Source: Ruminococcus sp. YE282 (GTDB taxonomy: Bacteria; Bacillota; Clostridia; Oscillospirales; Acutalibacteraceae). Taken from it: a stretch of 64,000 nucleotides of DNA. Shown piece by piece: positions 26,309 through 35,900 of the stretch. Below the pieces are notes generated by a model. That model saw only the letters and a list, made by a program, of their open reading frames with translations. It did no database searches and was not told where the DNA came from. The stretch's first letter is position 1, and every line of letters starts with the position of its first letter. A program made the translations under genes and the position numbers. The stretch spans positions 78,984-142,983 of the forward strand of contig FMUV01000003.1 in the NCBI GenBank assembly GCA_900101355.1. The letters are read 5' to 3'.

Positions 26309-27340
26309 ATGGGAAAATCGTATATTTTTAAGGTTATTGCCCACGCAAGCATCGGCAAGATGAACAGCGTAATTGACGAAGTTCACAAACGCTCCGGAAA
26401 AAGCAAGGCAAGCATCTTTTTTGATATGGCATACTGTGCCAAAAAATACGGCGCAGGTTACTATGATTATGAAATTTTTGCTTTTTATAACCTTAACAAA
26501 CAGCAGCGTGCAACCTATATGACGCGTATGATAAGCAAAAAGTTCAACACATTTATGAATAATTGGGATTATGCCCATTTTCTTGAAAACAAAGACGAAT
26601 TTAACGAACTTTACCGAGATTATATCGGCAGAGATTTTATTGAAATGAATAAGGCAAGCAAGGAAGATATAAGAAAATTTGCCGAAAACCACGAGTACCT
26701 CTTCTGTAAGCTTCAGGACAAAGAATGCGGAATCGGATGCGAGCGACTAAAAGTCAGCGATTTTGAAAGCTTTGATAAGCTTTATGATTACCTCAAGAAA
26801 AAAGAGTTCTGCACAATTGAGGAAAATATCACGCAGCACCCGGCACTCAGCAAGCTGTATCCGAACGCTGTTAACAGTATGAGAATTATCACAGTGCTTG
26901 ATAACAACAAGGTTGCGCACTGTTTGTATATTGTACAGAAAATGGGACTTGGCGGAAGCGTAATCGACAACAATTGTCTTTTTGCTCCTGTTGACCCTGA
27001 AACAGGCATAATTAAATATCCTGCACATTCGGGTGACACAACCAAGGGAATAGTGTATACCGAACATCCCGATACACACGTTAAAATTCAGGGATACAAA
27101 ATTCCGTTTGTAAAAGAAGCGGTTGCAATGTGCCTAAAGGCTGCAACGGTTGTGCCGCAGATAAGATATGTGGGATGGGATGTTGCAATCACTCCCAATA
27201 GTCCTGCAATTATTGAGGGCAATACCTATTGTGCACACGATTTTTGGCAGCTTCCTCCGCATACTCCCAACAAAATCGGAATGCTTCCAACTATCAAAAA
27301 ATATATACCTGAGTTTTTTGAGGCTAACCCAAAGCTATAA
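26309..27340 (+). CDS. Sugar-transfer-associated ATP-grasp protein
   Basis: A 343-residue protein with an ATP-grasp-like core: 'FCKLQDKECGIGCERLKV' near 134, 'ENITQHPALSKLYPNAVNSMRIITV' near 175, 'GLGGSVIDNNCLFAPVD' and 'YVGWDVAITPNSPAIIEGNTYCAHDFWQLP' (metal-binding E and N) near 290. This fits the family often found next to polysaccharide genes. It lies 14 nt after the alanine racemase, so it may ligate an amino acid, perhaps D-alanine, onto a cell-surface polymer. The coupling to racemase is an inference. Confidence 0.8.
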   Translation: MGKSYIFKVIAHASIGKMNSVIDEVHKRSGKSKASIFFDMAYCAKKYGAGYYDYEIFAFYNLNKQQRATYMTRMISKKFNTFMNNWDYAHFLENKDEFNELYRDYIGRDFIEMNKASKEDIRKFAENHEYLFCKLQDKECGIGCERLKVSDFESFDKLYDYLKKKEFCTIEENITQHPALSKLYPNAVNSMRIITVLDNNKVAHCLYIVQKMGLGGSVIDNNCLFAPVDPETGIIKYPAHSGDTTKGIVYTEHPDTHVKIQGYKIPFVKEAVAMCLKAATVVPQIRYVGWDVAITPNSPAIIEGNTYCAHDFWQLPPHTPNKIGMLPTIKKYIPEFFEANPKL

Positions 27341-27371
27341 ATTTGTTAATGTAAATTGTTAATAATAAAAA

Positions 27372-27397
27372 GGGCAGACCGCATTTGCAGTCTGCCC
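27372..27397 (-). terminator. Terminator of the Cys-rich microprotein gene
   Basis: Perfect 8-bp stem GGGCAGAC / GTCTGCCC with TTTTTATTATT following in the minus direction. It may also stop plus-strand transcription from the ATP-grasp gene. Confidence 0.8.
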
Positions 27398-27437
27398 TCG
27401 GTATATTTAAACGTCAATGGTCAGCGGATAGCTTTGT

Positions 27438-27557
27438 TTAGCCGCAGCAGCCGCAACCGTTGTTGTTGTCTCCGTTGTTACCGCAGCAACAACTGAGGAT
27501 AAGAAGCAAAACAATAATGCCGCAGCAGCTGTTGTTATTTCCAAACCAGTTACACAT
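27438..27557 (-). CDS. 39-residue Cys-rich membrane microprotein
   Basis: A short complete gene: ATG 27555-27557 after AAAGGAGG, stop TAA at 27438-27440, terminator downstream. The product begins MCNWFGNNNSCC, has a hydrophobic stretch (IIVLLLILS, about 14-22), and ends in Asn/Gly/Cys repeats; 9 of 39 residues are Cys, in CC, CCC and CGCC groups. It recalls the short YjcZ-like Gly/Cys-rich proteins of spore-forming Firmicutes, but I cannot assign a function. A longer frame over the same region lacks an RBS. Confidence 0.75.
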   Translation of the reverse strand: MCNWFGNNNSCCGIIVLLLILSCCCGNNGDNNNGCGCCG

Positions 27558-27673
27558 GAGTTTTCCTCCTTTCGTTTACAATACATACTATTGCAACTTT
27601 TAAATTTTGTTACAAAAACAATATTGAATTTGATTCTTTTCTGATTTTTCAATATCAAAACAGGCAATAAATA

Positions 27674-27701
27674 TTGCGATTTAAAAATACTGTGATATAA
27701 T
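27674..27701 (+). promoter_or_regulatory. Promoter of the GT-C-like membrane gene
   Basis: TTGCGA (27674-27679), 16-bp spacer, extended -10 TGATATAAT (TATAAT at 27696-27701). It leaves a leader of about 120 nt. Confidence 0.55.
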
Positions 27702-27826
27702 TAACATATAAAATTGTTGTTTGTAACTGTTTCATAAATGGATTATTACCTGCATTGTTTAATTATGGAAAATAACAAACAGATTGTGCTTGCAGATGTC
27801 AAATAAACTTTGTTCAGGAGTTAAAT

Positions 27827-29542
27827 ATGAAAATCAGCAGTAAAACCTCAAGGATAGTCCTTGTGTTTATAATTGTTCTCAGTCTTGCGATAAGCACCTT
27901 ATTTATGGTTAACAAGCAGGGATTTCATGAGGACGAACTTCTTACATATAACCTTGCAAATTCATCAAAACAGCTCTCAACAAACGGCGAATGGAATACT
28001 CCCGAGGATTTTAATGAGTATTTGTCCGTAAGTGAAAACAACAGGTTCAATTACGCACAAGTATATCAAAATCAAATCATTGACGCTTCTCATCCGCCGT
28101 TTTATTATGCCTTGGTTCACACTGTCTGTTCGCTGTTTCCGGGCGTTTTCAGCAAGTGGCTCTCCTATTCAATCAATGTAATTGCAATGGTTGGCGTATT
28201 AATTCTGTTATATAAAATAGGGCAGAGGGTGACAAACAATAATTTATATGCGCTGATTGGTGTTGGAGCGTATGCTTTGAGCATAGCCTGTGTTACCACC
28301 ACAATTTACCTTCGTATGTACGCAACTCTCACATTCTTTGTACTGGCATTTTTATATATGTCACTTAAAATGTATGACAAAAAGAATACGGTAAACTTTG
28401 GTGACTGCATTTTGCTTACTCTAATTGTAATTCTCGGCGTGCTCACCCAGTATTACTTCATACTTTTTGCCGCACTTGTGGGATTGACATTTCTTGTATT
28501 TAAAATTAAAGAAAAATGTTTTAAAGACTTAATAAAGTATATTATTTCGGCAATAATCGGCGCAGGGATTGCACTATGCATTTATCCGTACATAATTTCA
28601 AATGTCCTTGGCGGCAACAGGGGCTTTGGCTCTCTGAGCTTTTCAATTGACGTAATTACGGCGGTAACATACATAATCTATAAGCTTTGCACATATGTTC
28701 AGATTTTGTCCAAAGATATGTTCCTAAATAAGATTTGGCTGCTTGTGCTCTGTGCTGTATGCGTATTGGGTTTTGGAGTTTATTTAAGATTTTTCAAAAA
28801 ACAGAAACTCAGTCGAAAGGCAACCATTATAGCAGTGCCTGCCGTGGTATTCTTCATAGGAATCTCGCTTGTATCGCCGTTTAACAGTGATCGATATGTA
28901 ATGGCTTCGCTTCCGCTGATTGCAATGCTGTTTGCTTTTGCTTTCATCAAGATTTTAACCACGCTGAACATAAAAAGGGTAAACGTAATTGTACCTGTGA
29001 GTGTGTTGCTTGCAAGCACAATTGCATTTATTACCGTAAAACCATACTATACCTACGGAAAGACAAATCTTTATGAGCCGCAAACCGACAACTGCATCTT
29101 TGTGGGAACGGCAATGCTTGAGTGGAACAAGTGCATTGATAAATTTATGCAATACGACGGTACTATGATTGTTCAGACTTCGCAAATGTCAACAACCCTC
29201 GGCGATGAACTTGAAAATTTTGCCACGAAGCGCGGAATTATTACAAACGGAAAAATTAACGAGCTTGCCGGCGCATATATGAACAACGGCGATGTGAACA
29301 GGCAGAAGACCGACAGCATATCGGCTATAAAAACTGACGAAAAGCTTAACACTCTTAACAGTGTTACTGTTTATATTTCACGCCTTGCCGATAACTATGC
29401 GGTAATTAATTACATTACACACAATACGAAATTTAAAAATTATGATTTGATACAGGCTGATTACAGCTTTTACGAGTTTTACAATTGGTATGACTACTTT
29501 GTTGAAACCGAATCATATTGTAATGTTTACAAGTTTTATTGA
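27827..29542 (+). CDS. Multi-pass membrane protein, GT-C glycosyltransferase-like
   Basis: A 571-residue integral membrane protein with an N-terminal helix, the acidic motif 'FHEDELLTYNLA' just after it, 'DASHPPFYYALVH' near 87, and about ten further helices to residue 410, followed by a soluble C-terminal domain. The Asp/Glu motif in the first outer loop and the HPP sequence fit GT-C enzymes (PMT/ArnT-like) that use polyprenyl-phosphate sugars. Substrate unknown. It probably forms a short operon with the patatin gene 21 nt downstream. Confidence 0.7.
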   Translation: MKISSKTSRIVLVFIIVLSLAISTLFMVNKQGFHEDELLTYNLANSSKQLSTNGEWNTPEDFNEYLSVSENNRFNYAQVYQNQIIDASHPPFYYALVHTVCSLFPGVFSKWLSYSINVIAMVGVLILLYKIGQRVTNNNLYALIGVGAYALSIACVTTTIYLRMYATLTFFVLAFLYMSLKMYDKKNTVNFGDCILLTLIVILGVLTQYYFILFAALVGLTFLVFKIKEKCFKDLIKYIISAIIGAGIALCIYPYIISNVLGGNRGFGSLSFSIDVITAVTYIIYKLCTYVQILSKDMFLNKIWLLVLCAVCVLGFGVYLRFFKKQKLSRKATIIAVPAVVFFIGISLVSPFNSDRYVMASLPLIAMLFAFAFIKILTTLNIKRVNVIVPVSVLLASTIAFITVKPYYTYGKTNLYEPQTDNCIFVGTAMLEWNKCIDKFMQYDGTMIVQTSQMSTTLGDELENFATKRGIITNGKINELAGAYMNNGDVNRQKTDSISAIKTDEKLNTLNSVTVYISRLADNYAVINYITHNTKFKNYDLIQADYSFYEFYNWYDYFVETESYCNVYKFY

Positions 29543-29563
29543 TATCTCAGATAAGGAAAACAG

Positions 29564-30463
29564 GTGACTATTGTGGAAAACAAAGACAGAAAGGATGCAA
29601 TCGGCATTGCTTTTTCGGGTGGTGGATTGCAGGGAATTGCACATATCGGCGCAATAAAGGCACTGTATGAGCTTGGTATACGTCCTCAATACGTTTCCGG
29701 TACAAGCTCGGGAGCTGCTATGGCGGCAATTATTGCAATGGGATTTGAAGCTGACGAAATGAAAGCAGTTGCCAAAAAACATTGGAAGACGCTTGCTGAA
29801 ATTGATAACGGCTTAATTTTTAAATCACTTGCACAGTTGATTTTAAATAAAAAGATAAAAAAGGACGGAATTAAGTCCGGTGAACTAATTTCCGACGTTA
29901 TCAGCTCTATAATGGCAGAAAAGGGAATAAAGGGCTTTGAAGATTTGCCGATTAATCTTTCAATTGTTACTGTGGATACCCTGACAACAGATGAATGTAT
30001 ATTCACCACAAAGGACGAACACCTGCAAAATGACCATGTTCATTACATAACAGGTGCGCCGCTTGACCTTGCGGTCAGGGCAAGTATGTCCTTTCCTGCA
30101 ATATACACCACATGCAGTTATAAAAACTATAACTTTATCGACGGCGGCTCAAAGGATAATTTGCCTGTAAAGGTTCTTAAGGATATGGGTGTCGGCAAGG
30201 TGCTTGCCATTGGATTTAATATTATAAATTATAATCCGGACGCAGGACTTGGCGGATTAATCAAGGTTATTTGGAGAGCTCTTGACGTTTACTCAATTGA
30301 TGGAACAAGAGAGTCAATGAAGATGGCGGATTATGCGGTAGAAATTAACAACGAGAATACGCAGTTGTTTTCGATGGACAGCGTTGACGAAACCATTCAG
30401 GAGGGCTATGATGCAATAATGGCCAATAAGGCTGAAATCATCAGGATATTTGGAAAAAGTTAG
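29564..30463 (+). CDS. Patatin-like phospholipase
   Basis: A 299-residue serine hydrolase with the patatin signature: oxyanion 'GIAFSGGGLQGIAHIGA' near 13, nucleophile Ser in 'VSGTSSGAAMAA' near 46, and the dyad Asp in 'FIDGGSKDNLPV' near 190. It is RssA-like in length, with no signal peptide, so it acts in the cytoplasm or at the membrane face on lipids. GTG 29564 has AAGGA 6 nt upstream; GTG 29573 is possible. Confidence 0.92.
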   Translation: MTIVENKDRKDAIGIAFSGGGLQGIAHIGAIKALYELGIRPQYVSGTSSGAAMAAIIAMGFEADEMKAVAKKHWKTLAEIDNGLIFKSLAQLILNKKIKKDGIKSGELISDVISSIMAEKGIKGFEDLPINLSIVTVDTLTTDECIFTTKDEHLQNDHVHYITGAPLDLAVRASMSFPAIYTTCSYKNYNFIDGGSKDNLPVKVLKDMGVGKVLAIGFNIINYNPDAGLGGLIKVIWRALDVYSIDGTRESMKMADYAVEINNENTQLFSMDSVDETIQEGYDAIMANKAEIIRIFGKS

Positions 30464-30600
30464 CTTATTGTTGCTTATTGGACTTATGGTATAATCGGTA
30501 TTACCTTGCAAAAAATTATATGCTATTATTTATTGAAAACAACACGGATATAGTTTTTTGCTGAGTGAGAATATAGTTATAACAATTTTTGTTGATATAC

Positions 30601-30634
30601 AAAAAGCAGACTTCAATCGAAGTCTGCTTTTTTT
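30601..30634 (+). terminator. Bidirectional terminator after the patatin gene
   Basis: A perfect 13-bp stem AAAAAGCAGACTT / AAGTCTGCTTTTT followed by T residues; the mirrored A run can also serve the minus-strand gene ending at 30665. Confidence 0.9.
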
Positions 30635-30664
30635 AGTGCTTAAATTTGGTTTCTGTAATACTAA

Positions 30665-31516
30665 TTATTTGTATCGTCTGCCGCCGTTTTTGTAACGCTT
30701 ACCGCTTGAATTTTTAGGAACGTGAACTTCAGCGGTATTATATTTTCTGCTGCGCTCAAGTTCCTTTTCCTGCGCTTTTTGATATGATCTGTAAGCGGCA
30801 TCATTATGATTGCTTTGCGGACGGTGGGCAACTGCGTTGCGTGATTTTACTCTGCCCGGCATTTTGCGGTGACTAAAACCTCCAACGGTTACGCCCTTGC
30901 GTTGCTTTATAATTTCTATAACAACGTAAGAAATTCCTGCAATGCTTAGGATAATTAAAGCAATTCCCAAGAACAACATCCAGTCGCCGTTATTAAGCTT
31001 GCTGTCGTTATTCTTGATGAAGCTAAAGTCATCGTCCCCCGAATTTGAATCTCCTGCGTTATTTAAGCTTGCCTGAATGTCTTTCCAGTCCTTGCTTGAA
31101 AGCACGCTGTCGTCAATTTTTTTGCTGTCAACATCGTATACCGGAACAGAAGCAGCCGTGCTTGCAGGCGGGTCATATGTCTGTCCGCCGCCTACATAAA
31201 GTTCAGAACTCTGACTGTTATCATTATAATCATAATCGTTGCTTGAATAATAGTCAGGTTCACTATAATAATTTGAACTGTTATTATAATCAGGATTATA
31301 TTGGGGGGGGTCGGATGAAACGTCGGATTGTGAGCTTTGTGGGTCAGACTCAACCGGTGGAGCATAGGTTGGAGGTTCTATGATACTTGAAGTATCGTCA
31401 CCGCCTGACGGTTGGTCTCCGGTGTTTTCTCCGACTGCATAAGCGGTAAAACTAAACGCAGTAATACAAAATATAAATGTTAAGAGAGCTGTAATCAGCC
31501 TGTGTTGCTTAATCAT
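30665..31516 (-). CDS. Secreted single-pass membrane protein, Ser/Tyr/Asn/Asp-rich
   Basis: A 283-residue protein with a signal peptide (about 1-27), a long low-complexity extracytoplasmic segment rich in Ser, Pro, Tyr, Asn and Asp with 'DYDYNDNSQSS'-type repeats, one membrane helix (about 179-201) and a basic C-terminal tail rich in Arg, Lys and His. ATG 31516 follows AAAGGAG. It is 32 nt behind the PrsA-like lipoprotein gene, so it may be co-transcribed with it. I do not recognise the family; a surface or envelope role is inferred from topology. Confidence 0.7.
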   Translation of the reverse strand: MIKQHRLITALLTFIFCITAFSFTAYAVGENTGDQPSGGDDTSSIIEPPTYAPPVESDPQSSQSDVSSDPPQYNPDYNNSSNYYSEPDYYSSNDYDYNDNSQSSELYVGGGQTYDPPASTAASVPVYDVDSKKIDDSVLSSKDWKDIQASLNNAGDSNSGDDDFSFIKNNDSKLNNGDWMLFLGIALIILSIAGISYVVIEIIKQRKGVTVGGFSHRKMPGRVKSRNAVAHRPQSNHNDAAYRSYQKAQEKELERSRKYNTAEVHVPKNSSGKRYKNGGRRYK

Positions 31517-31548
31517 ACAATTCTCCTTTCTCAGAAAGTGCACTGTGA

Positions 31549-32736
31549 TTATTCGTCGGCAGTTGTTGTGGATGCTGAGGTAGTAGGTTCAACTGCCTTA
31601 AAGAACATCTTAGGATTATAAGAATCAATTACACCGGTATTAGCATCATAATCAAGGTCTTTTGTAAGGTCCTTGATGTAATCATTGAATTCGTCCTGCT
31701 TCATTGCCGAAAGAACCGAACTCTTTTGTGATGCATCGTCAAAATATGTTACTGCAGTGTCTTTAATATCATTTTTGTATATAAGGTAGTAAATTGCTGA
31801 GTCGCCTGAGCCAACTTTAATTGTTGTTGCTTTGCCGCCGTCAAGCTTCTCAACAGCTTCTTTAAGCTCATCACCGGCTGAGAATTTCTCAAGTGCTTCA
31901 ATAGAAGATTTGGACGGATCTGTGTCAATGCTGTTTTTATCCATATATTTCTCTACGGCACCCTCAAACTTCATATCCGACTTGTTGATAGCGTCTGCAT
32001 AGCCGTCGAGTTCATCGGTTATCTTCTTTGCATCGTCATCAGAAAGAGCAGTGTTAACTGACTTGCCTGATTCATCGGCAGATGAAGTATAAAGATTTAC
32101 CGGCAAATATTTATAATCAACATAGTTTTCGGTGAAGTACTTTGTCAGCTCGCTGTCAGAAACTTCCTTTGAGCCGCCTTTTCCGTAAAGTGCATTAAAC
32201 AATGCAGATTGCTTTGTTGAATACTCTGTTGTGCAGTATTTAAAACTTTCAAGAGATATGCCAAAAGGCTCTAAGTCATCTTTCATCGGCATAACATAAC
32301 CGTACTGAGCGTACTGGCCAACGTTCCAATATGTTTCAGCCTGGTCATCGGCACTTTGCATTGTAGCTTCGTCAACGCTTGCACCCTCTTTGTCAAGCTG
32401 CTGGTCTACAACAAGAAAGCTCAGGCACATTGTTTCAGCCTGCTCCTTAATCCAATCCTTAGCAACCTTGGTGTTGCCGTCATCATCGGTGATTTCCATA
32501 TCAAGCCAACTGTCCTTTGTGCTGTCGTAGTCGTCAAGCTTTTTTGCATATGTTTCAGCCTGACTGTAAGCAACATCAAGAGCGTAAATATAAACGCCGA
32601 TAGAAAGTTCTTTGTCGCTTGTCTTGTATGACCATTCCTTGTTAAGGCTGCAGCCCGAAACAAAGACTGCAGAAAGAATCATTACAACTGCAAGCAGTAA
32701 TGAACCGATTTTTACACTTGGTTTCATAGTTTTCAT
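31549..32736 (-). CDS. PrsA/SurA-like lipoprotein (putative foldase)
   Basis: A 395-residue lipoprotein with a signal peptide and lipobox 'VSGC' (Cys near 29), then a helical chaperone-like N-part ('KELSIGVYIYALDVAYSQAETYAKK') and a C-terminal rotamase-like part ('KFSAGDELKEAVEKLDGGKATTIKVGSGDSAIYYLIYKND'). This layout is that of PrsA-type foldases, although a clear parvulin active site is not visible. It lies downstream of mfd, where PrsA-like genes often occur in Firmicutes. ATG 32736 has AAGGATGG upstream. Confidence 0.7.
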   Translation of the reverse strand: MKTMKPSVKIGSLLLAVVMILSAVFVSGCSLNKEWSYKTSDKELSIGVYIYALDVAYSQAETYAKKLDDYDSTKDSWLDMEITDDDGNTKVAKDWIKEQAETMCLSFLVVDQQLDKEGASVDEATMQSADDQAETYWNVGQYAQYGYVMPMKDDLEPFGISLESFKYCTTEYSTKQSALFNALYGKGGSKEVSDSELTKYFTENYVDYKYLPVNLYTSSADESGKSVNTALSDDDAKKITDELDGYADAINKSDMKFEGAVEKYMDKNSIDTDPSKSSIEALEKFSAGDELKEAVEKLDGGKATTIKVGSGDSAIYYLIYKNDIKDTAVTYFDDASQKSSVLSAMKQDEFNDYIKDLTKDLDYDANTGVIDSYNPKMFFKAVEPTTSASTTTADE

Positions 32737-32913
32737 ACCATCCTTAATCATTAAAATTTCCTTTGCAAACAAAATTGCAAACATACTCCAATATAAGTAT
32801 ACGTACTATATGATTATACACAATAAATTCTCAATTGTCCATATTTTGATAAAATTTTGTACAGATTTATTTTTTGTCTGTGTAAATCTTATACTTTCAG
32901 ATGACTTTTTATA

Positions 32914-35900
32914 TTATTGTATACTGAATATTTTTTTAAGGGTGTCAATTGACGAGTTTTCTGACGGGCAATTTACGGACAAATATGGTTTTGCTCCCGC
33001 ATTAAGCATTGCCTTTCCGTTTAACGCAATCAACAAATCTGCAACGGCAGGGGACTTAATCTCTTTGACATAAAGCAAAAGTGTATTTCCGTTTTGCCTG
33101 ATTTCGTAAATTCCCATTGCATTTGCCTTGTTGCGGATAAGCGCAATATCAATAAGCCCGAGTACCGATTTTGGAATTTCGCCGAATCTGTCTTTAAGTT
33201 CGTCCTTTACATCGTTGCTGTCTTCAAGTGAACGAATGTCTGCAATTCTGCGATAAACATCAAGCCTAAGCGTCAGACTCTCAACATAGCTTTCCGGAAT
33301 ATGTGCGTCAACGGAAATGTCAATGAGGCAATCCATATCCTTGGTTGTGGTAATTTCGCCTTTTTCTTCACTTACTGCCTCTTCAAGAAGTTTAAGGTAC
33401 ATGTCGTAGCCGACAGATTCCATATGACCGTGCTGTTGTGCACCCATAATGTTGCCTGCACCTCTTAACTCAAGGTCACGCATTGCAATTTTGAAGCCGC
33501 TGCCAAATTCCGTAAATTCACGAATGGCGGCAAGTCTTTTTTGCTGAATTTCGGTAAGCACTTTATTTTTGCGGAAAGTAAAGTAAGCATATGCTCGCCT
33601 TGAGCTTCTGCCGACTCTTCCTCTCAGCTGATGAAGCTGAGAAAGTCCCATTCTGTCCGCATTTTCTATTATAAGGGTGTTGGCATTCGGCAAATCCACA
33701 CCTGTTTCGATTATTGTGGTGCAGACAAGCACGTCAATTTCTTGTGCAAGCATTTTTCGCCAAACTTCGCTCAATTCATTTTCACGCATTTTGCCGTGAC
33801 CTATTCCGATCTTGGCTTCGGGAACAGCTTCAAGAATCCTGTTGGCTGTCGATTCAATGCTTTCTACATCGTTGTGCAGATAAAACACCTGACCGCCTCG
33901 CCTCAGTTCACGCCTGATAGCTTCGTTGATTACTCCGTCGTCGTGTTCAAGCACATAGGTTTGTACCGGCTGGCGGTTCATCGGAGCCTCGGTAATAACG
34001 CTCATATCACGCAATCCGCTCATTGCCATATTAAGTGTTCTCGGAATCGGTGTTGCCGAAAGCGTAAGCACGTCAACATTTTTGCAAAGTTCCTTAAAAT
34101 GTTCCTTTTGAGTTACGCCAAAACGCTGTTCCTCATCAATTATTGCAAGTCCCAAGTCTCTGAACTCAACATCTTTTTGAACAAGCCTGTGAGTACCTAT
34201 AATAATATCAACTTCACCGTGTTTTAGCTTTTTCAAAATTTCCTTTTGCTCTTTAGCTGTTTTAAAACGTGACAAAAGCTCAATTCTTACCGGGTATCCC
34301 TCAAATCGTTTGGTGACGGTCTGATAATGTTGCCATGCAAGAATTGTTGTGGGGCATAGGAACGCACATTGTTTTGAATCGGCAACGCACTTAAACGCCG
34401 CCCTTAGTGCCACCTCGGTTTTGCCGAATCCTACGTCGCCGCACAAAAGTCTGTCCATCGGTGAAGTTTTCTCCATATCACGCTTGATTTCAGAGGCACA
34501 GGTAAGCTGGTCGGGAGTTTCTTCGTATTCAAACTTTGCCTCAAAGTCACGCTGCCACTCATTGTCACGTGAAAAGGCATAGCCCTTTGACTTCATTCTT
34601 GCCGAATATAGCGCAATAAGCTCCTTGGCAATGTCTTTTACCGACGATTTTACCTTTGCTTTTGCCTTTTGCCAATCCTGAGAACCCAAACGGCTGAGCT
34701 TTACACGTGAGTTTTCCTGGGGACCAATATACTTAGCAACCATATCAAGCTGAGTAACGGGTACGTAAAGCACATCGCCCTTTGCATAGTCTATTTTGAT
34801 ATAGTCCTTTGTTATTCCGTGAGTATCAATTTTGCGTATTCCGCTGAAAACACCGATACCGTGAACGCTATGAACTACGTAATCGCCTGCTGAAAGCTCT
34901 GAAAGACTGTAAATTTCCTGGCCGTTCTTAGGCTTTTTGCGTTTTCGTGTTTCAACTTTGTACGCAGCCTGACCGTACGTTATCAGGAAAAATTTGTCAC
35001 CCAACAGTTCAAAGCCTGAGCTCAGAGCACCGCTCGTGACAAATATCTTTCCGCTTTGAATCGAGTCTATATTTTCAGAGAAAACAGCGTTATATCCGTC
35101 TGACGTAAGGTTTTTAACAAGGTTTTTTGCGGACTTGTCTGTTCCTGCAAGAATAACTCCGCACCTATCGGGGGCAAAAAGTCCCTGTAAATCTTCAGAA
35201 AGCTGATTGTATGAACCGTTCCAAGCAGCAAGCTTGTTTGATGAAAAACTTATAGATGTTCCGAGGTTCAACGGAATTGAGCCGTGAAGAAAGCTTTCAA
35301 GCACAATTGTTCCGTGAGCATTCAGCAAATCAATGCACTCATTGTGCGTAAGCGAAAAACGGTCAAAGCCCCTGCAAAGCGTTCCGTCCTCAAAGCATTG
35401 ACCTATCATCTCGTTATTTTGAAATTCGGTCGATTTCAGCCTGTCCTGTACTCTTGAAAATTCTGAAACAAAGAAAAGTGAATTTCTGTCAAAGTAATCA
35501 AACAGGCATTGGGGCTTGTCATATATTTGATTTATAAATTTGTCGCCGTTAGCAGGCATAGCGCCGCTTCGTATCAGCTCGGCTTCTTCATACAGCTTCT
35601 CACGTGCTTTTGGCGCACCTCTGCCGCGCAGTAAACCTGCCTTGTGTGTGATTTTATCCGCAAGCGCTTCCCTATCGTCAATTATAATTTCGGTTGACGG
35701 TGTAAGCCTGATTTTTCCCGATTTTTTAAAACGCCTCTGAGTTTCAATATCAAAATAGCTTAAATCGGTTATCTCGTCGCCCCAAAATTCTGCCCTTACA
35801 GGATACTCGCTGTCGGGCATAAAGAAGTCAAGTATTCCGCCTCTGAGCGAAAACTGACCGCTGCCGTCAACTGCGTCAAAACGCTCATATCCAAGCAGAG

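Noticed and set aside
27407-27667. 86-residue minus-strand frame over the Cys-rich microprotein
   Set aside because: It has no ribosome-binding site and no coherent composition; the 39-residue frame in another phase has AAAGGAGG and a terminator.
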